NCBI GenBank assembly: GCA_945861605.1
Contig: CAMAVG010000054.1
Coordinates: 1-6,594 of the forward strand
Length of the DNA: 6,594 nucleotides
Reading direction: 5' to 3'
DNA from: Rickettsia typhi
GTDB lineage: Bacteria; Pseudomonadota; Alphaproteobacteria; Rickettsiales; Deianiraeaceae
Of the stretch, positions 1 through 6,005 are shown one piece after another. Under the pieces are notes generated by a model. It did no database searches and was not told the origin of the DNA. It saw only the letters and a program-made list of their open reading frames with translations. Position 1 is the first letter of the stretch. Every line of letters begins with the position of its first letter. The translations under genes were made by a program, and so were the position numbers.

Positions 1-485
1 GATTTTGCGGAGAAGATATCGGCGTATTGGCTGTAATTTTTGGAAAGCTCGAAGAGGTATGTGGAATAATACGCGTTGGCAATGTGTGATGAGTTGACTG
101 CTCGAGCTGGGCTTTGTTGTGCGTAATTTGAAGTATTTCCAAGTGGATATGGTTGATATTGTGCCTGTGGTGTTGGTGCAGGTGGTTGAGGCATTGGGGG
201 CATTGGCATTGGTGGAGTTGCAGATTGTGATCTTGCAAAGGATTGTTGCATTGCCTGTTGTTCGGATTGCTGTCTCATTTCAGCAGCGTATGGGTTGATT
301 TTCTCCATGGATTTTTTATCGCCAGGAATGTATGGCATCACATTGGGATTTCTTTGCTGTTCGGGTTGAAGACCGAGTGCCTGATACGCTTTTTGTGCGT
401 AGTAATTAGAGCCAAAGGTTTTCACGCACCCTGTTAAAGACAGATATGATACAAAACCATAAATTAACTTTTGACGCAGTGTCAT
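1..485 (-). CDS. Pro/Gln-rich lipoprotein, C-terminus cut by window edge
   Basis: Reading from the ATG at 485 gives 161 open codons that run off the left edge. The N-terminus is a short lipoprotein signal: positive residues R4 and K6, a hydrophobic stretch, then the lipobox LTGC with the lipidated cysteine at residue 20. Signal peptidase II should cleave before C20, giving a membrane-anchored periplasmic or outer-membrane protein. The mature part is low in complexity: Gln-rich at about 66-82, Pro/Met-rich at about 90-115 (PPMPMPPMPQPPAP), then a Tyr-rich stretch (YYSTYLFE, NYSQYADIF) up to the edge. The start is supported by a Shine-Dalgarno AAGGGA 5 nt upstream and a good promoter further up. 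The residues after the Cys resemble those of the small lipoprotein encoded just upstream (566-736). I do not recognise the family and assign no function. The Pro-rich part could be a flexible spacer reaching through the periplasm, which is inference. Confidence 0.8.
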   Translation of the reverse strand, partial: MTLRQKLIYGFVSYLSLTGCVKTFGSNYYAQKAYQALGLQPEQQRNPNVMPYIPGDKKSMEKINPYAAEMRQQSEQQAMQQSFARSQSATPPMPMPPMPQPPAPTPQAQYQPYPLGNTSNYAQQSPARAVNSSHIANAYYSTYLFELSKNYSQYADIFSAK

Positions 486-490
486 ATTAT

Positions 491-496
491 TCCCTT
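491..496 (-). promoter_or_regulatory. Ribosome binding site of the Pro/Gln-rich lipoprotein gene
   Basis: The minus strand reads AAGGGA, followed by 5 nt and then the ATG at 485. This is one of only two clear Shine-Dalgarno sequences in the window and it fixes the start of this gene. Confidence 0.65.
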
Positions 497-515
497 AATA
501 ATTTAATGATCAATT

Positions 516-544
516 AATATAAAAATTAAAATGTTATTTTTCAA
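516..544 (-). promoter_or_regulatory. Sigma-70-type promoter for the Pro/Gln-rich lipoprotein gene
   Basis: On the minus strand a -35 box TTGAAA (544-539) is separated by 17 nt from a -10 box TATATT (521-516). Transcription would start near 509, leaving a leader of about 24 nt that contains the AAGGGA site. A near-palindrome centred on TGATCA (503-517, TTAA arms offset by one base) lies at the predicted start and could be an operator, but the DNA is so AT-rich that this may be chance. Confidence 0.5.
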
Positions 545-552
545 TTTGCAAG

Positions 553-571
553 AAAAAAATAAGTTTTATTT
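553..571 (-). terminator. Possible weak intrinsic terminator after the small lipoprotein gene
   Basis: On the minus strand AAATAA, loop AAC and TTATTT form a 6-bp hairpin followed by more T residues. The TAA stop codon of the small lipoprotein lies inside the left arm. The stem is all A-T, so it would be weak. It may be a coincidence of AT-rich DNA, although the position just before the next gene's promoter fits. Confidence 0.25.
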
Positions 572-736
572 CCTAATGTAAGTGCGTGATGGCATTGTGG
601 AAATGATTGTTGAGGGGTCGCGATAATCCTGTTCGTATGGTGTTTGGTTTTGCGTCTGTTGTGCGTAATATTCCGAGTTGCGGGTTGGAATGCAGCTTGC
701 GAAGAGTAAAAATAAAATGCTTGCTAGAATTTTCAT
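566..736 (-). CDS. Small lipoprotein, 56 residues
   Basis: Starting at the ATG at 736, the product is a minimal lipoprotein. K2 is followed by a hydrophobic run (ILASILFLLFAS) and a cysteine at residue 15 in the context LFASC. F at -3 is less usual for a lipobox, but the overall pattern is clear. The mature part is about 42 polar residues, rich in Tyr, Gln, Thr and Arg, with no known domain. The frame stays open upstream to a TTG at 793, but that would put 19 extra polar residues before the signal, so I prefer the ATG at 736. No clear Shine-Dalgarno precedes it. The mature N-terminus shares C-x-x-T-x-x-S-x-Y-Y-A-Q with the lipoprotein encoded downstream (1-485), which suggests a shared origin or partner. 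It is divergent to gyrA across 153 bp. The function is unknown. The signal peptide and the shared motif make it more likely to be a real gene than a chance ORF. Confidence 0.7.
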   Translation of the reverse strand: MKILASILFLLFASCIPTRNSEYYAQQTQNQTPYEQDYRDPSTIISTMPSRTYIRK

Positions 737-850
737 ACTGAGTGTTAAATAAAAACTGTTAAAGTTTCGTAATATATAGATATTTTTTTTCAAGGCATTT
801 GTGAATTAATAATTCTTGGGAAATTTAGTCTTGCAATTTAAAAAGAACGG

Positions 851-879
851 TTTCAAAATTTTTTTAGTAAAATTATAGT
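851..879 (+). promoter_or_regulatory. Candidate gyrA promoter
   Basis: TTTCAA (851-856), a 17-nt spacer and TATAGT (874-879) match a sigma-70 layout. Transcription would start at about 885-887. That leaves almost no leader before the ATG at 890 but about 22 nt before the ATG at 908, which supports the later start. An alternative pair, TTGCAA (831-836) with CAAAAT (854-859), is poorer. The rest of the 737-889 region is AT-rich and holds a small inverted repeat (AAACT/AGTTT, 753-767) of uncertain meaning. Confidence 0.4.
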
Positions 880-889
880 TCTTTAAAAC

Positions 890-3610
890 ATGGCTGAAGG
901 AAACAATATGGGAAATAATGTGGTACACAATGATATCAAATCGATTGGCATTGTTGAGGAAATGAAAACATCGTACCTTGATTACGCAATGAGTGTAATC
1001 GTTTCGCGTGCTTTGCCTGATGCTCGTGATGGCCTTAAACCCGTTCACAGAAGAATTCTTTACGCGATGTATGAATCCGGAACACACTACAACAAGCCTT
1101 ACAGAAAATCGGCGAGGATAGTCGGGGAAGTTATGGGTAAATATCACCCACATGGCGATACCGCAATCTACGATTCATTGGCTCGTATGGCACAGGATTT
1201 CTCCCTTCGCTTGCCATTGATTAACGGGCAAGGTAACTTCGGTTCCATTGATGGAGACAGCCCCGCTGCGATGCGTTACACCGAGGTCAAACTTGAAAGA
1301 GTAACCCATTCAATGCTGGATGACATCGACAAAAACACCGTTCCATTCATCGCAAACTATGATGGCTCCGAATCCGAACCTGCCGTGTTGCCAACTCGTT
1401 TTCCAAACCTTTACGCAAATGGAAGTGAGGGTATCGCCGTCGGCATGGCAACATCGATTCCACCGCACAACTTGGGCGAATTACTCGACGCAACAATCGC
1501 GATTATCCACAATCCTGAAATCACAATTGATGAACTGATGGTAATCGTTCCAGCACCGGATTTCCCAACAGGCGCTTACATCATTCGCAATTCCGGAATC
1601 TCAAAAGCAATGCACACTGGCTATGGTGCAATCAAAATTCGCTCAAAAGCAACAACCGAAGTGATGAAAAACGGAAAGGGTGTTATTATCATCACCGAAA
1701 TTCCGTACCAAGTGAATAAAGCGAATTTGATCGAAGCAATCGCGGATTTAGTGAAGGAGAAAAAAATCGACGGAATTACAGAAATTCGCGATGAATCCAA
1801 CAAGGACGGCATTCGAATCGTAATTGAAACCCGTAAAGATGCCAACGCCGAAGTGATTCTGAACCAAATTTACAAATTCACACAAGCGGAAATGAACTTT
1901 TCGGCAAACATTTTGGCGTTGCTGAACGGTCGCCCTGAGCACATGAATTTGAAGAAAGCACTGGTTGCATTTATCGATTTCCGCGCCGATGTCATAACCA
2001 AAAGAACGCAATATTTACTGAACAAAGTTAAGGATAAAGCCCACATTTTGATTGGTCTTTGCGTCGCAGTGGATTTCATCGACGAAGTTGTTCGAATTAT
2101 CCGTGCAAGTAAGGATACTGCAGAAGCCCGCAATTCATTACTTGCCACAACATGGAACGCAGGAAAAGTTACGGCTTTGATTTCCCTTGTGAGTGACCGC
2201 CGAAATGAAATTATCAACGAGCAATTCAAATTCACGGAGGAGCAAGTTCGCGCAATTTTAGAAATGAGACTTGCAAAATTAACAGGTTTGGAAAGGGATT
2301 CAATCGTCAAAGAATTGACAGGTCTTGCCGATGATATCCATAAATATACTGAAATTTTGACGGACAATGTCGTTTTCACAAAACTGATGATTGACGAACT
2401 TGTTGAAGTAAAAGAACGCTTTGCAACACCAAGACGCAGTGAAATCCTTGATGATGCCGACGAAATTGACATGGAATCTCTTATCAAAAAGGAGGATATC
2501 GTCGTTTCATACACAACAAATGGGTATATCAAACGAAGCTCGCTTTCTGAATACAATACTCAAAAACGCGGCGGAAAGGGCAAAGTCACAATGAAAACCA
2601 ACGAAGAAGATACTATCGCACAAACATTTTTGGCAAATACACACACGGATATTTTATTCTTCACGAACATTGGTCGCGTTTATAAATTAAAGGGTTACAG
2701 AATTCCAGAAGGCTCATTCCAAAGCAAGGGCAGGGCAATTGTAAACCTTTTGAGTATGCAATCCGGCGAAGCTGTTTCGAACTTTTTGGCGATTCCTGAA
2801 TCCGGAGATGACCACATCAACCTGATTTTCTCCACAAAAAACGGTATGATTCGTAGATCCGACCTTGAAGATTTTCAAACGGTGAATGCTAACGGTAAAA
2901 TCGCGATTTCCCTTGACGAAGGCGACAGTCTTGTCAATGTTCAAATTGCGGACGACACCCAACACATACTCCTTGCCTCGAAAATGGGTCAAGCAATTCG
3001 CTTCCCAGTGGAATCAATTCGCGTGATAAAATCCCGAAATTCACAAGGTGTTACGGGTATGAGGCTTGAAAATCTTGACGAAGTCGTTTCGATGAGCATA
3101 ATCAACAACCAAGGAAATGTTGACGAAAACCAATTGGAGCAATTCCTCTCGATCCCACAATCAAAACGCTGCACAATTTTAAATATGGAGGCGAAACAAC
3201 TCGAAACCCTTGTTTATTCAACAGGCTTGACGATTGAAATTCTGCAAATGCTTGCCCAAAAAGAAGAATTCCTGCTGACAATCACCGAAAATGGCTTTGG
3301 AAAACGAACTTCAACTCATGAGTATCGGATAACTCACCGCGGCGGAAAAGGCGTGAAAAACATCATAACAAGCAAGCGAAACGGCTTTGTTAAGGAATCG
3401 TTCATCGCTCAAAATGAAAATGATGTCATAATCGCCTCATCTTCCGGCAAAATTGTTCGATGCAACGCCGGCACGATTTCCATCACGGGAAGGTCTGCTC
3501 AAGGTGTGAAAATTATCTCGCTTGAATCAAACGAACGCGTAACATCGGTGACAAAAGTCGATGGCTCCAAAGAAGACGAACAAGAATTTGATGAAAACAC
3601 AGAATTATGA
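890..3610 (+). CDS. gyrA: DNA gyrase subunit A
   Basis: GyrA is the DNA breakage-reunion subunit of gyrase. As an A2B2 complex with GyrB it adds negative supercoils using ATP. The protein is full length (906 residues from this ATG). The N-terminal breakage domain is intact, with R129-Y130 in AAMRYTE. Y130 matches the catalytic Y122 of E. coli. The quinolone-determining region GKYHPHGDTAIYD places T91 and D95 where E. coli has S83 and D87. The C-terminal DNA-wrapping domain starts near residue 535 and has the GyrA box QKRGGKG at 558-564, which marks gyrase rather than ParC. A segment of about 50 residues (742-790) precedes a second box-like HRGGKG (816-821). I recall this arrangement as typical of alphaproteobacterial GyrA. 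Start choice: ATG 890 has no ribosome site, whereas ATG 908 (900 residues) has GAAGGA 6 nt upstream, so 908 is probably the real start. The end is acidic. The stop overlaps the next gene by 4 bp (ATGA). Confidence 0.98.
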   Translation: MAEGNNMGNNVVHNDIKSIGIVEEMKTSYLDYAMSVIVSRALPDARDGLKPVHRRILYAMYESGTHYNKPYRKSARIVGEVMGKYHPHGDTAIYDSLARMAQDFSLRLPLINGQGNFGSIDGDSPAAMRYTEVKLERVTHSMLDDIDKNTVPFIANYDGSESEPAVLPTRFPNLYANGSEGIAVGMATSIPPHNLGELLDATIAIIHNPEITIDELMVIVPAPDFPTGAYIIRNSGISKAMHTGYGAIKIRSKATTEVMKNGKGVIIITEIPYQVNKANLIEAIADLVKEKKIDGITEIRDESNKDGIRIVIETRKDANAEVILNQIYKFTQAEMNFSANILALLNGRPEHMNLKKALVAFIDFRADVITKRTQYLLNKVKDKAHILIGLCVAVDFIDEVVRIIRASKDTAEARNSLLATTWNAGKVTALISLVSDRRNEIINEQFKFTEEQVRAILEMRLAKLTGLERDSIVKELTGLADDIHKYTEILTDNVVFTKLMIDELVEVKERFATPRRSEILDDADEIDMESLIKKEDIVVSYTTNGYIKRSSLSEYNTQKRGGKGKVTMKTNEEDTIAQTFLANTHTDILFFTNIGRVYKLKGYRIPEGSFQSKGRAIVNLLSMQSGEAVSNFLAIPESGDDHINLIFSTKNGMIRRSDLEDFQTVNANGKIAISLDEGDSLVNVQIADDTQHILLASKMGQAIRFPVESIRVIKSRNSQGVTGMRLENLDEVVSMSIINNQGNVDENQLEQFLSIPQSKRCTILNMEAKQLETLVYSTGLTIEILQMLAQKEEFLLTITENGFGKRTSTHEYRITHRGGKGVKNIITSKRNGFVKESFIAQNENDVIIASSSGKIVRCNAGTISITGRSAQGVKIISLESNERVTSVTKVDGSKEDEQEFDENTEL
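896..901 (+). promoter_or_regulatory. Ribosome binding site that favours the gyrA start at 908
   Basis: GAAGGA lies 6 nt before the ATG at 908 and inside the reading frame of the longer version that begins at 890. No such site precedes 890. Translation most likely begins MGNNVVHND, which shortens the protein by six residues. Confidence 0.6.
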
Positions 3611-3828
3611 AACTTAAAAATCCACGCATACTTTTCCCTTTTTTCATGGCATTATTCATGGCATTTTTTATGTCGTTCGTAATGCTTGTGGTGAATATTG
3701 GCTTTGTTTCGAATTTTCTGTTCATTTGGATGCGATCGTTCGCCATCGGCTTTTGCACGGCGTTTCCGGTTGCGTTTTTTGTCGCACCTTTGGTTCAGAA
3801 AATCGTCGCGAACATTTGCAAGAGGTAG
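3607..3828 (+). CDS. DUF2798-type small inner-membrane protein, 73 residues
   Basis: The product is a very hydrophobic small protein with two predicted membrane helices, about residues 8-32 (Phe/Met-rich) and 38-64, joined by a short turn around N36. The basic N-terminus MKLKNPR and basic C-terminus suggest both ends face the cytoplasm. The second-helix pattern AFPVAFFVAPLVQKIV matches what I remember of the DUF2798 family, which is two-helix and of unknown function. The length is right for that family. Its ATG overlaps the gyrA stop as ATGA and no Shine-Dalgarno precedes it, so it is probably translated by reinitiation from gyrA. Its stop is one base away from the stop of the convergent nuclease gene. 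Nothing in the sequence links it to gyrase function. Confidence 0.8.
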   Translation: MKLKNPRILFPFFMALFMAFFMSFVMLVVNIGFVSNFLFIWMRSFAIGFCTAFPVAFFVAPLVQKIVANICKR

Positions 3829-3829
3829 G

Positions 3830-4237
3830 CTAAACTTTTTTCCAAATATCGTAAAGCGTTTCCCCGTTGAAAGTGAAGTACATCCAGCCGTTGATATTAT
3901 TATATTTTCTATAAATTCCACCTTGCTCAAAAAGTTGCTTTGCCAAACCTGAAAGCGAATATTCTTCGCCGTCGAAAATCACTTTTCGCCCGTGGGTTGT
4001 TGTGCATTTAATATTTTGATTTCGAGTATAAACAAGTTCAGAGCCAACCTCAATCCCCAATTGCTGAAATGTGTATTGATTTGGAGTTTTTGTGCGAATT
4101 TCAGGATTGTCATCCTCTTGAATTTCAGAAATTTTGCCGTCGTCTTGAATTTCGGCGATTTGGTCATCCTGATCTTGATTCTTCAGAAACTTCGCACAGA
4201 AAGTAGCAACGCGTTTTTGACTAAATTCAACCCGCAA
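3830..4237 (-). CDS. C-terminal part of a frame-split GIY-YIG nuclease-like protein
   Basis: This frame carries the downstream half of the gene that begins at 4497. It has no ATG (the open frame could begin only at a TTG, 4237) and no ribosome site, so it is unlikely to be independent. First comes an acidic, repetitive linker with three related units (IAEIQDD, ISEIQED, PEIRTKT). Then, from about residue 55 of this frame, a compact domain reads TFQQLGIEVGSELVYT, later IFDGEEYSLSGLAKQL, and ends YFTFNGETLYDIWKKV. This LGI-x-x-GSEL / V-x-x-x-GE-x-x-SL pattern is what I remember at the C-terminus of GIY-YIG family nuclease-like proteins that carry an extra tail domain, possibly one that recognises nucleic acid. 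The domain runs to a normal stop and looks well preserved, so the break in frame is either recent or not real. The stop lies one base from the end of the convergent DUF2798 gene. Confidence 0.6.
   Translation of the reverse strand: MRVEFSQKRVATFCAKFLKNQDQDDQIAEIQDDGKISEIQEDDNPEIRTKTPNQYTFQQLGIEVGSELVYTRNQNIKCTTTHGRKVIFDGEEYSLSGLAKQLFEQGGIYRKYNNINGWMYFTFNGETLYDIWKKV
4112..4161 (-). repeat. 27-bp tandem repeat in the linker of the nuclease-like gene
   Basis: Position 4113 onward aligns to 4140 onward at an offset of 27 bp (nine codons) with four mismatches over about 22 bases. A third, weaker GAATTTCAGG-type copy begins near 4096. The repeats encode the units IAEIQDD and ISEIQED of the acidic linker. 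The repeat length keeps the frame, as expected for in-frame growth of a flexible linker. Confidence 0.6.
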
Positions 4238-4497
4238 GTGAAAAATTCACGCCCTTCGTTTATGCGATAATCAGCAAAAATGTTGTGAAGAAGTCGCTCA
4301 ACTTTTTTGTCTTCAACGATTACCGCGTAGTTGCAAATGAATTTTTCCGGCAAACTTGTGGAATACAATTGCCCGAGTCTTTTTTCAAGGTCGGGAATTG
4401 TACTGCCTGCTGTGAAGCCTATTTTGCATACTTGCTGACCTTTGCGGTCTCGAAGATATTCGTTTGTAATGACATAAACAATGACGGGATCGCTCAT
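4183..4497 (-). CDS. GIY-YIG nuclease-like protein, N-terminal part (frameshifted)
   Basis: Starting at the ATG at 4497, this frame gives 104 residues that form a near-complete GIY-YIG domain of the T5orf172 / Meiotically-up-regulated 113 type. VYVIT (7-11) stands for the GIY strand and CKIGFT (24-29) for YIG. R40 in EKRLGQLYST, E67 in KKVERLLH with H71, and REFF (83-86) occupy positions conserved in this group. GIY-YIG proteins usually cut DNA using one metal ion. Related bacterial proteins are largely uncharacterised. The ATG overlaps the pepA stop as ATGA with no Shine-Dalgarno, so translational coupling to pepA is likely. The frame ends early at TGA 4185-4183, just after a motif that in relatives is followed by a linker and tail domain. 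Both are present in the -1 frame (3830-4237). One extra base in the TTT run (minus strand, 4189-4187) would join them into a protein of about 222 residues. Confidence 0.75.
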   Translation of the reverse strand: MSDPVIVYVITNEYLRDRKGQQVCKIGFTAGSTIPDLEKRLGQLYSTSLPEKFICNYAVIVEDKKVERLLHNIFADYRINEGREFFTCGLNLVKNALLLSVRSF

Positions 4498-6002
4498 TTT
4501 TGAAGCGATTTCGCGAGGAGGTATGTCAAATAAACTGAATGCCCAGTTGCACCTTTTGTGACGCGCGGGTCTGCTCCACCTTTGCCATCGTAAGCAACGC
4601 CTGCGATATCCATGTGTGCCCATTTTGTGTTCACGCCTTCTTCGCAATTCACAAAACGCGCAAGAAATTGACCGGCTGTAATCGTTCCAGCACCGCGACC
4701 ATTCCCCACATTTTTCATATCAGCGACGGAGGAATCGATCATTTTATCATATTTTTCGTTGAGGGGGAGCCTCCAAACGCCATCGCCTGAATTTTTTGCC
4801 GCCTCTTCAATTTTTGATGCAATTTCGTCATCATTTGCCATGTAGCCGGCGAAAACATCAGCAAGAGCAACCGTTACGGCGCCTGTTAAAGTTGCATAGT
4901 TCACCATGAATTTTGGTTTGTAATTTTTTTGTGCGTAGTAAAGGACATCGCCAAGAACAAGCCTGCCTTCTGCATCGGTGTTTAGAACCTCGACGGTTTG
5001 TCCGGACATTGATTTCAAAACATCACCGGGGCGATAAGCCCTTGCGTCAACAAGGTTTTCGACAAGTCCAACAAGTGCGACAACATTCACGCGAAGTTTC
5101 ATTTTGGAGATAATCCGCAGTGAAGTAAATGCCACTGCCGAACCGCCCATGTCGATTTTCATGTCCTCCATTCCGTTTGCGGGTTTGATAGAAAGTCCGC
5201 CTGAATCAAAGCAAACACCTTTTCCAACAAGGGCAAGGTCGAAATCGTTTTTCATCGAATTCCCTTTGTATTCCATAATTACCATTTTGGATTCGTTAAA
5301 ACCAGCACGACCAACAGCCAAAAGCATTCCCATGCCAAGTTCCTCCATTTCTTTTGCACCGACAACACGCACTTTGACATTTTCGTCAAATGCTTCGGAT
5401 ATCATTCCAGAATACGAAACGGGGTTGAGATCAGTCGATGGATAGTTCACCAAATGCCTTGCAATCATTATGTTTTTGACAACATGGATTATTTCCTGAA
5501 CATTTTCGTTGGTAATTGATTCAATGTTGATTTCTTTAAGGCTTGGCTCCTTGCCTTCAATTTTTTTGGAAAAGAAGTCGTTAAAGCGGTAGTTCCTCAA
5601 CGCCAGACCTTGCACAACTTGAATTTGAGCCTCGTTTTTGAATGTTGGCATTAAAAGATTAATTGACTGAAATTTTCTACCATTCACAACATTGCAAATT
5701 TCCGCACCAAGTTCTTGTTGATCGCAGACTTCCTTCGTGTTGATATCCTTTTTTGCAAGGTGCACGAGGAATTGTCTGTCTCCAACAATTGCATAGCCAC
5801 TTTGTCCAGCTTTTCCTTCGAATGATGGCGATATTGCAAGGAGTTTAAGGATTGCTTCGGAATCCTTCGGTAGGATTTTTGCAATGTCTTCCTTGAATGA
5901 GATGTTCTCAAGAACAATAACCGTTATGGAAACAGGGTTTGTTGAGAGGTGGATCTTTGGCAGGTATTTCACCGCTTTTGCTTGGAAATCGTTGTAATTC
6001 AT
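4494..6002 (-). CDS. pepA: Leucyl aminopeptidase (cytosol aminopeptidase, M17 family)
   Basis: M17 aminopeptidases remove N-terminal residues, preferring Leu, from peptides in the cytosol. They work as hexamers with two metal ions per active site. The 502-residue protein matches the family length (E. coli PepA 503). The N-terminal domain (about 1-160) is variable, as usual. The catalytic domain is intact. The metal ligands are K261 and D266 (GKGVCFDSGG), D284 (KIDMGG), and D343 and E345 within the signature NTDAEGRL (341-348). The catalytic K273 and R347 are present. All seven sit at a constant offset of nine from E. coli K270, D275, D293, D352, E354, K282 and R356, so the enzyme should be active. 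The ATG follows the panD stop by 3 bp without a Shine-Dalgarno, and its stop overlaps the next gene as ATGA. In some bacteria PepA also binds DNA in site-specific recombination and in transcription control; nothing here shows that role. Confidence 0.97.
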   Translation of the reverse strand: MNYNDFQAKAVKYLPKIHLSTNPVSITVIVLENISFKEDIAKILPKDSEAILKLLAISPSFEGKAGQSGYAIVGDRQFLVHLAKKDINTKEVCDQQELGAEICNVVNGRKFQSINLLMPTFKNEAQIQVVQGLALRNYRFNDFFSKKIEGKEPSLKEINIESITNENVQEIIHVVKNIMIARHLVNYPSTDLNPVSYSGMISEAFDENVKVRVVGAKEMEELGMGMLLAVGRAGFNESKMVIMEYKGNSMKNDFDLALVGKGVCFDSGGLSIKPANGMEDMKIDMGGSAVAFTSLRIISKMKLRVNVVALVGLVENLVDARAYRPGDVLKSMSGQTVEVLNTDAEGRLVLGDVLYYAQKNYKPKFMVNYATLTGAVTVALADVFAGYMANDDEIASKIEEAAKNSGDGVWRLPLNEKYDKMIDSSVADMKNVGNGRGAGTITAGQFLARFVNCEEGVNTKWAHMDIAGVAYDGKGGADPRVTKGATGHSVYLTYLLAKSLQK

Positions 6003-6005
6003 AGG

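Noticed and set aside
243..437. A 64-codon plus-strand frame opposite the left-edge lipoprotein
   Set aside because: The minus-strand reading has a lipobox, ribosome site and promoter. The plus-strand frame has none of these.
503..517. Near-palindrome TTAATGATCAATTAA as a regulator site
   Set aside because: The arms are offset by one base and the region is almost entirely A/T, so such a match is expected by chance. It is noted only in the promoter entry.
737..793. N-terminal extension of the small lipoprotein from a TTG at 793
   Set aside because: It would add 19 residues ahead of an otherwise good lipoprotein signal peptide and place charged and polar residues before it. The ATG at 736 gives a normal layout.
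806..1153. A 115-codon minus-strand frame across the gyrA start and upstream region
   Set aside because: It overlaps the conserved GyrA N-terminus, shows no recognisable domain or signal peptide, and would cover the gyrA promoter region.
1870..2556. A 228-codon open frame on the minus strand inside gyrA
   Set aside because: It is fully antisense to conserved GyrA sequence, its translation is Ser-rich and shows no domain, and it has no ribosome site. It is a codon-bias shadow.
3652..3930. A 92-codon minus-strand frame spanning the DUF2798 gene
   Set aside because: It is Lys/Arg/His-rich, as expected for the antisense of a Phe-rich membrane protein, and it overlaps two better-supported genes.
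3830..4497. The GIY-YIG gene as a homing endonuclease or mobile element
   Set aside because: There is no intron, intein, terminal repeat or target-site duplication around it, and it is coupled to pepA like an ordinary operon gene.
5104..5445. A 113-codon plus-strand frame inside pepA
   Set aside because: It is antisense to the metal-binding core of an intact aminopeptidase and its product shows no domain.
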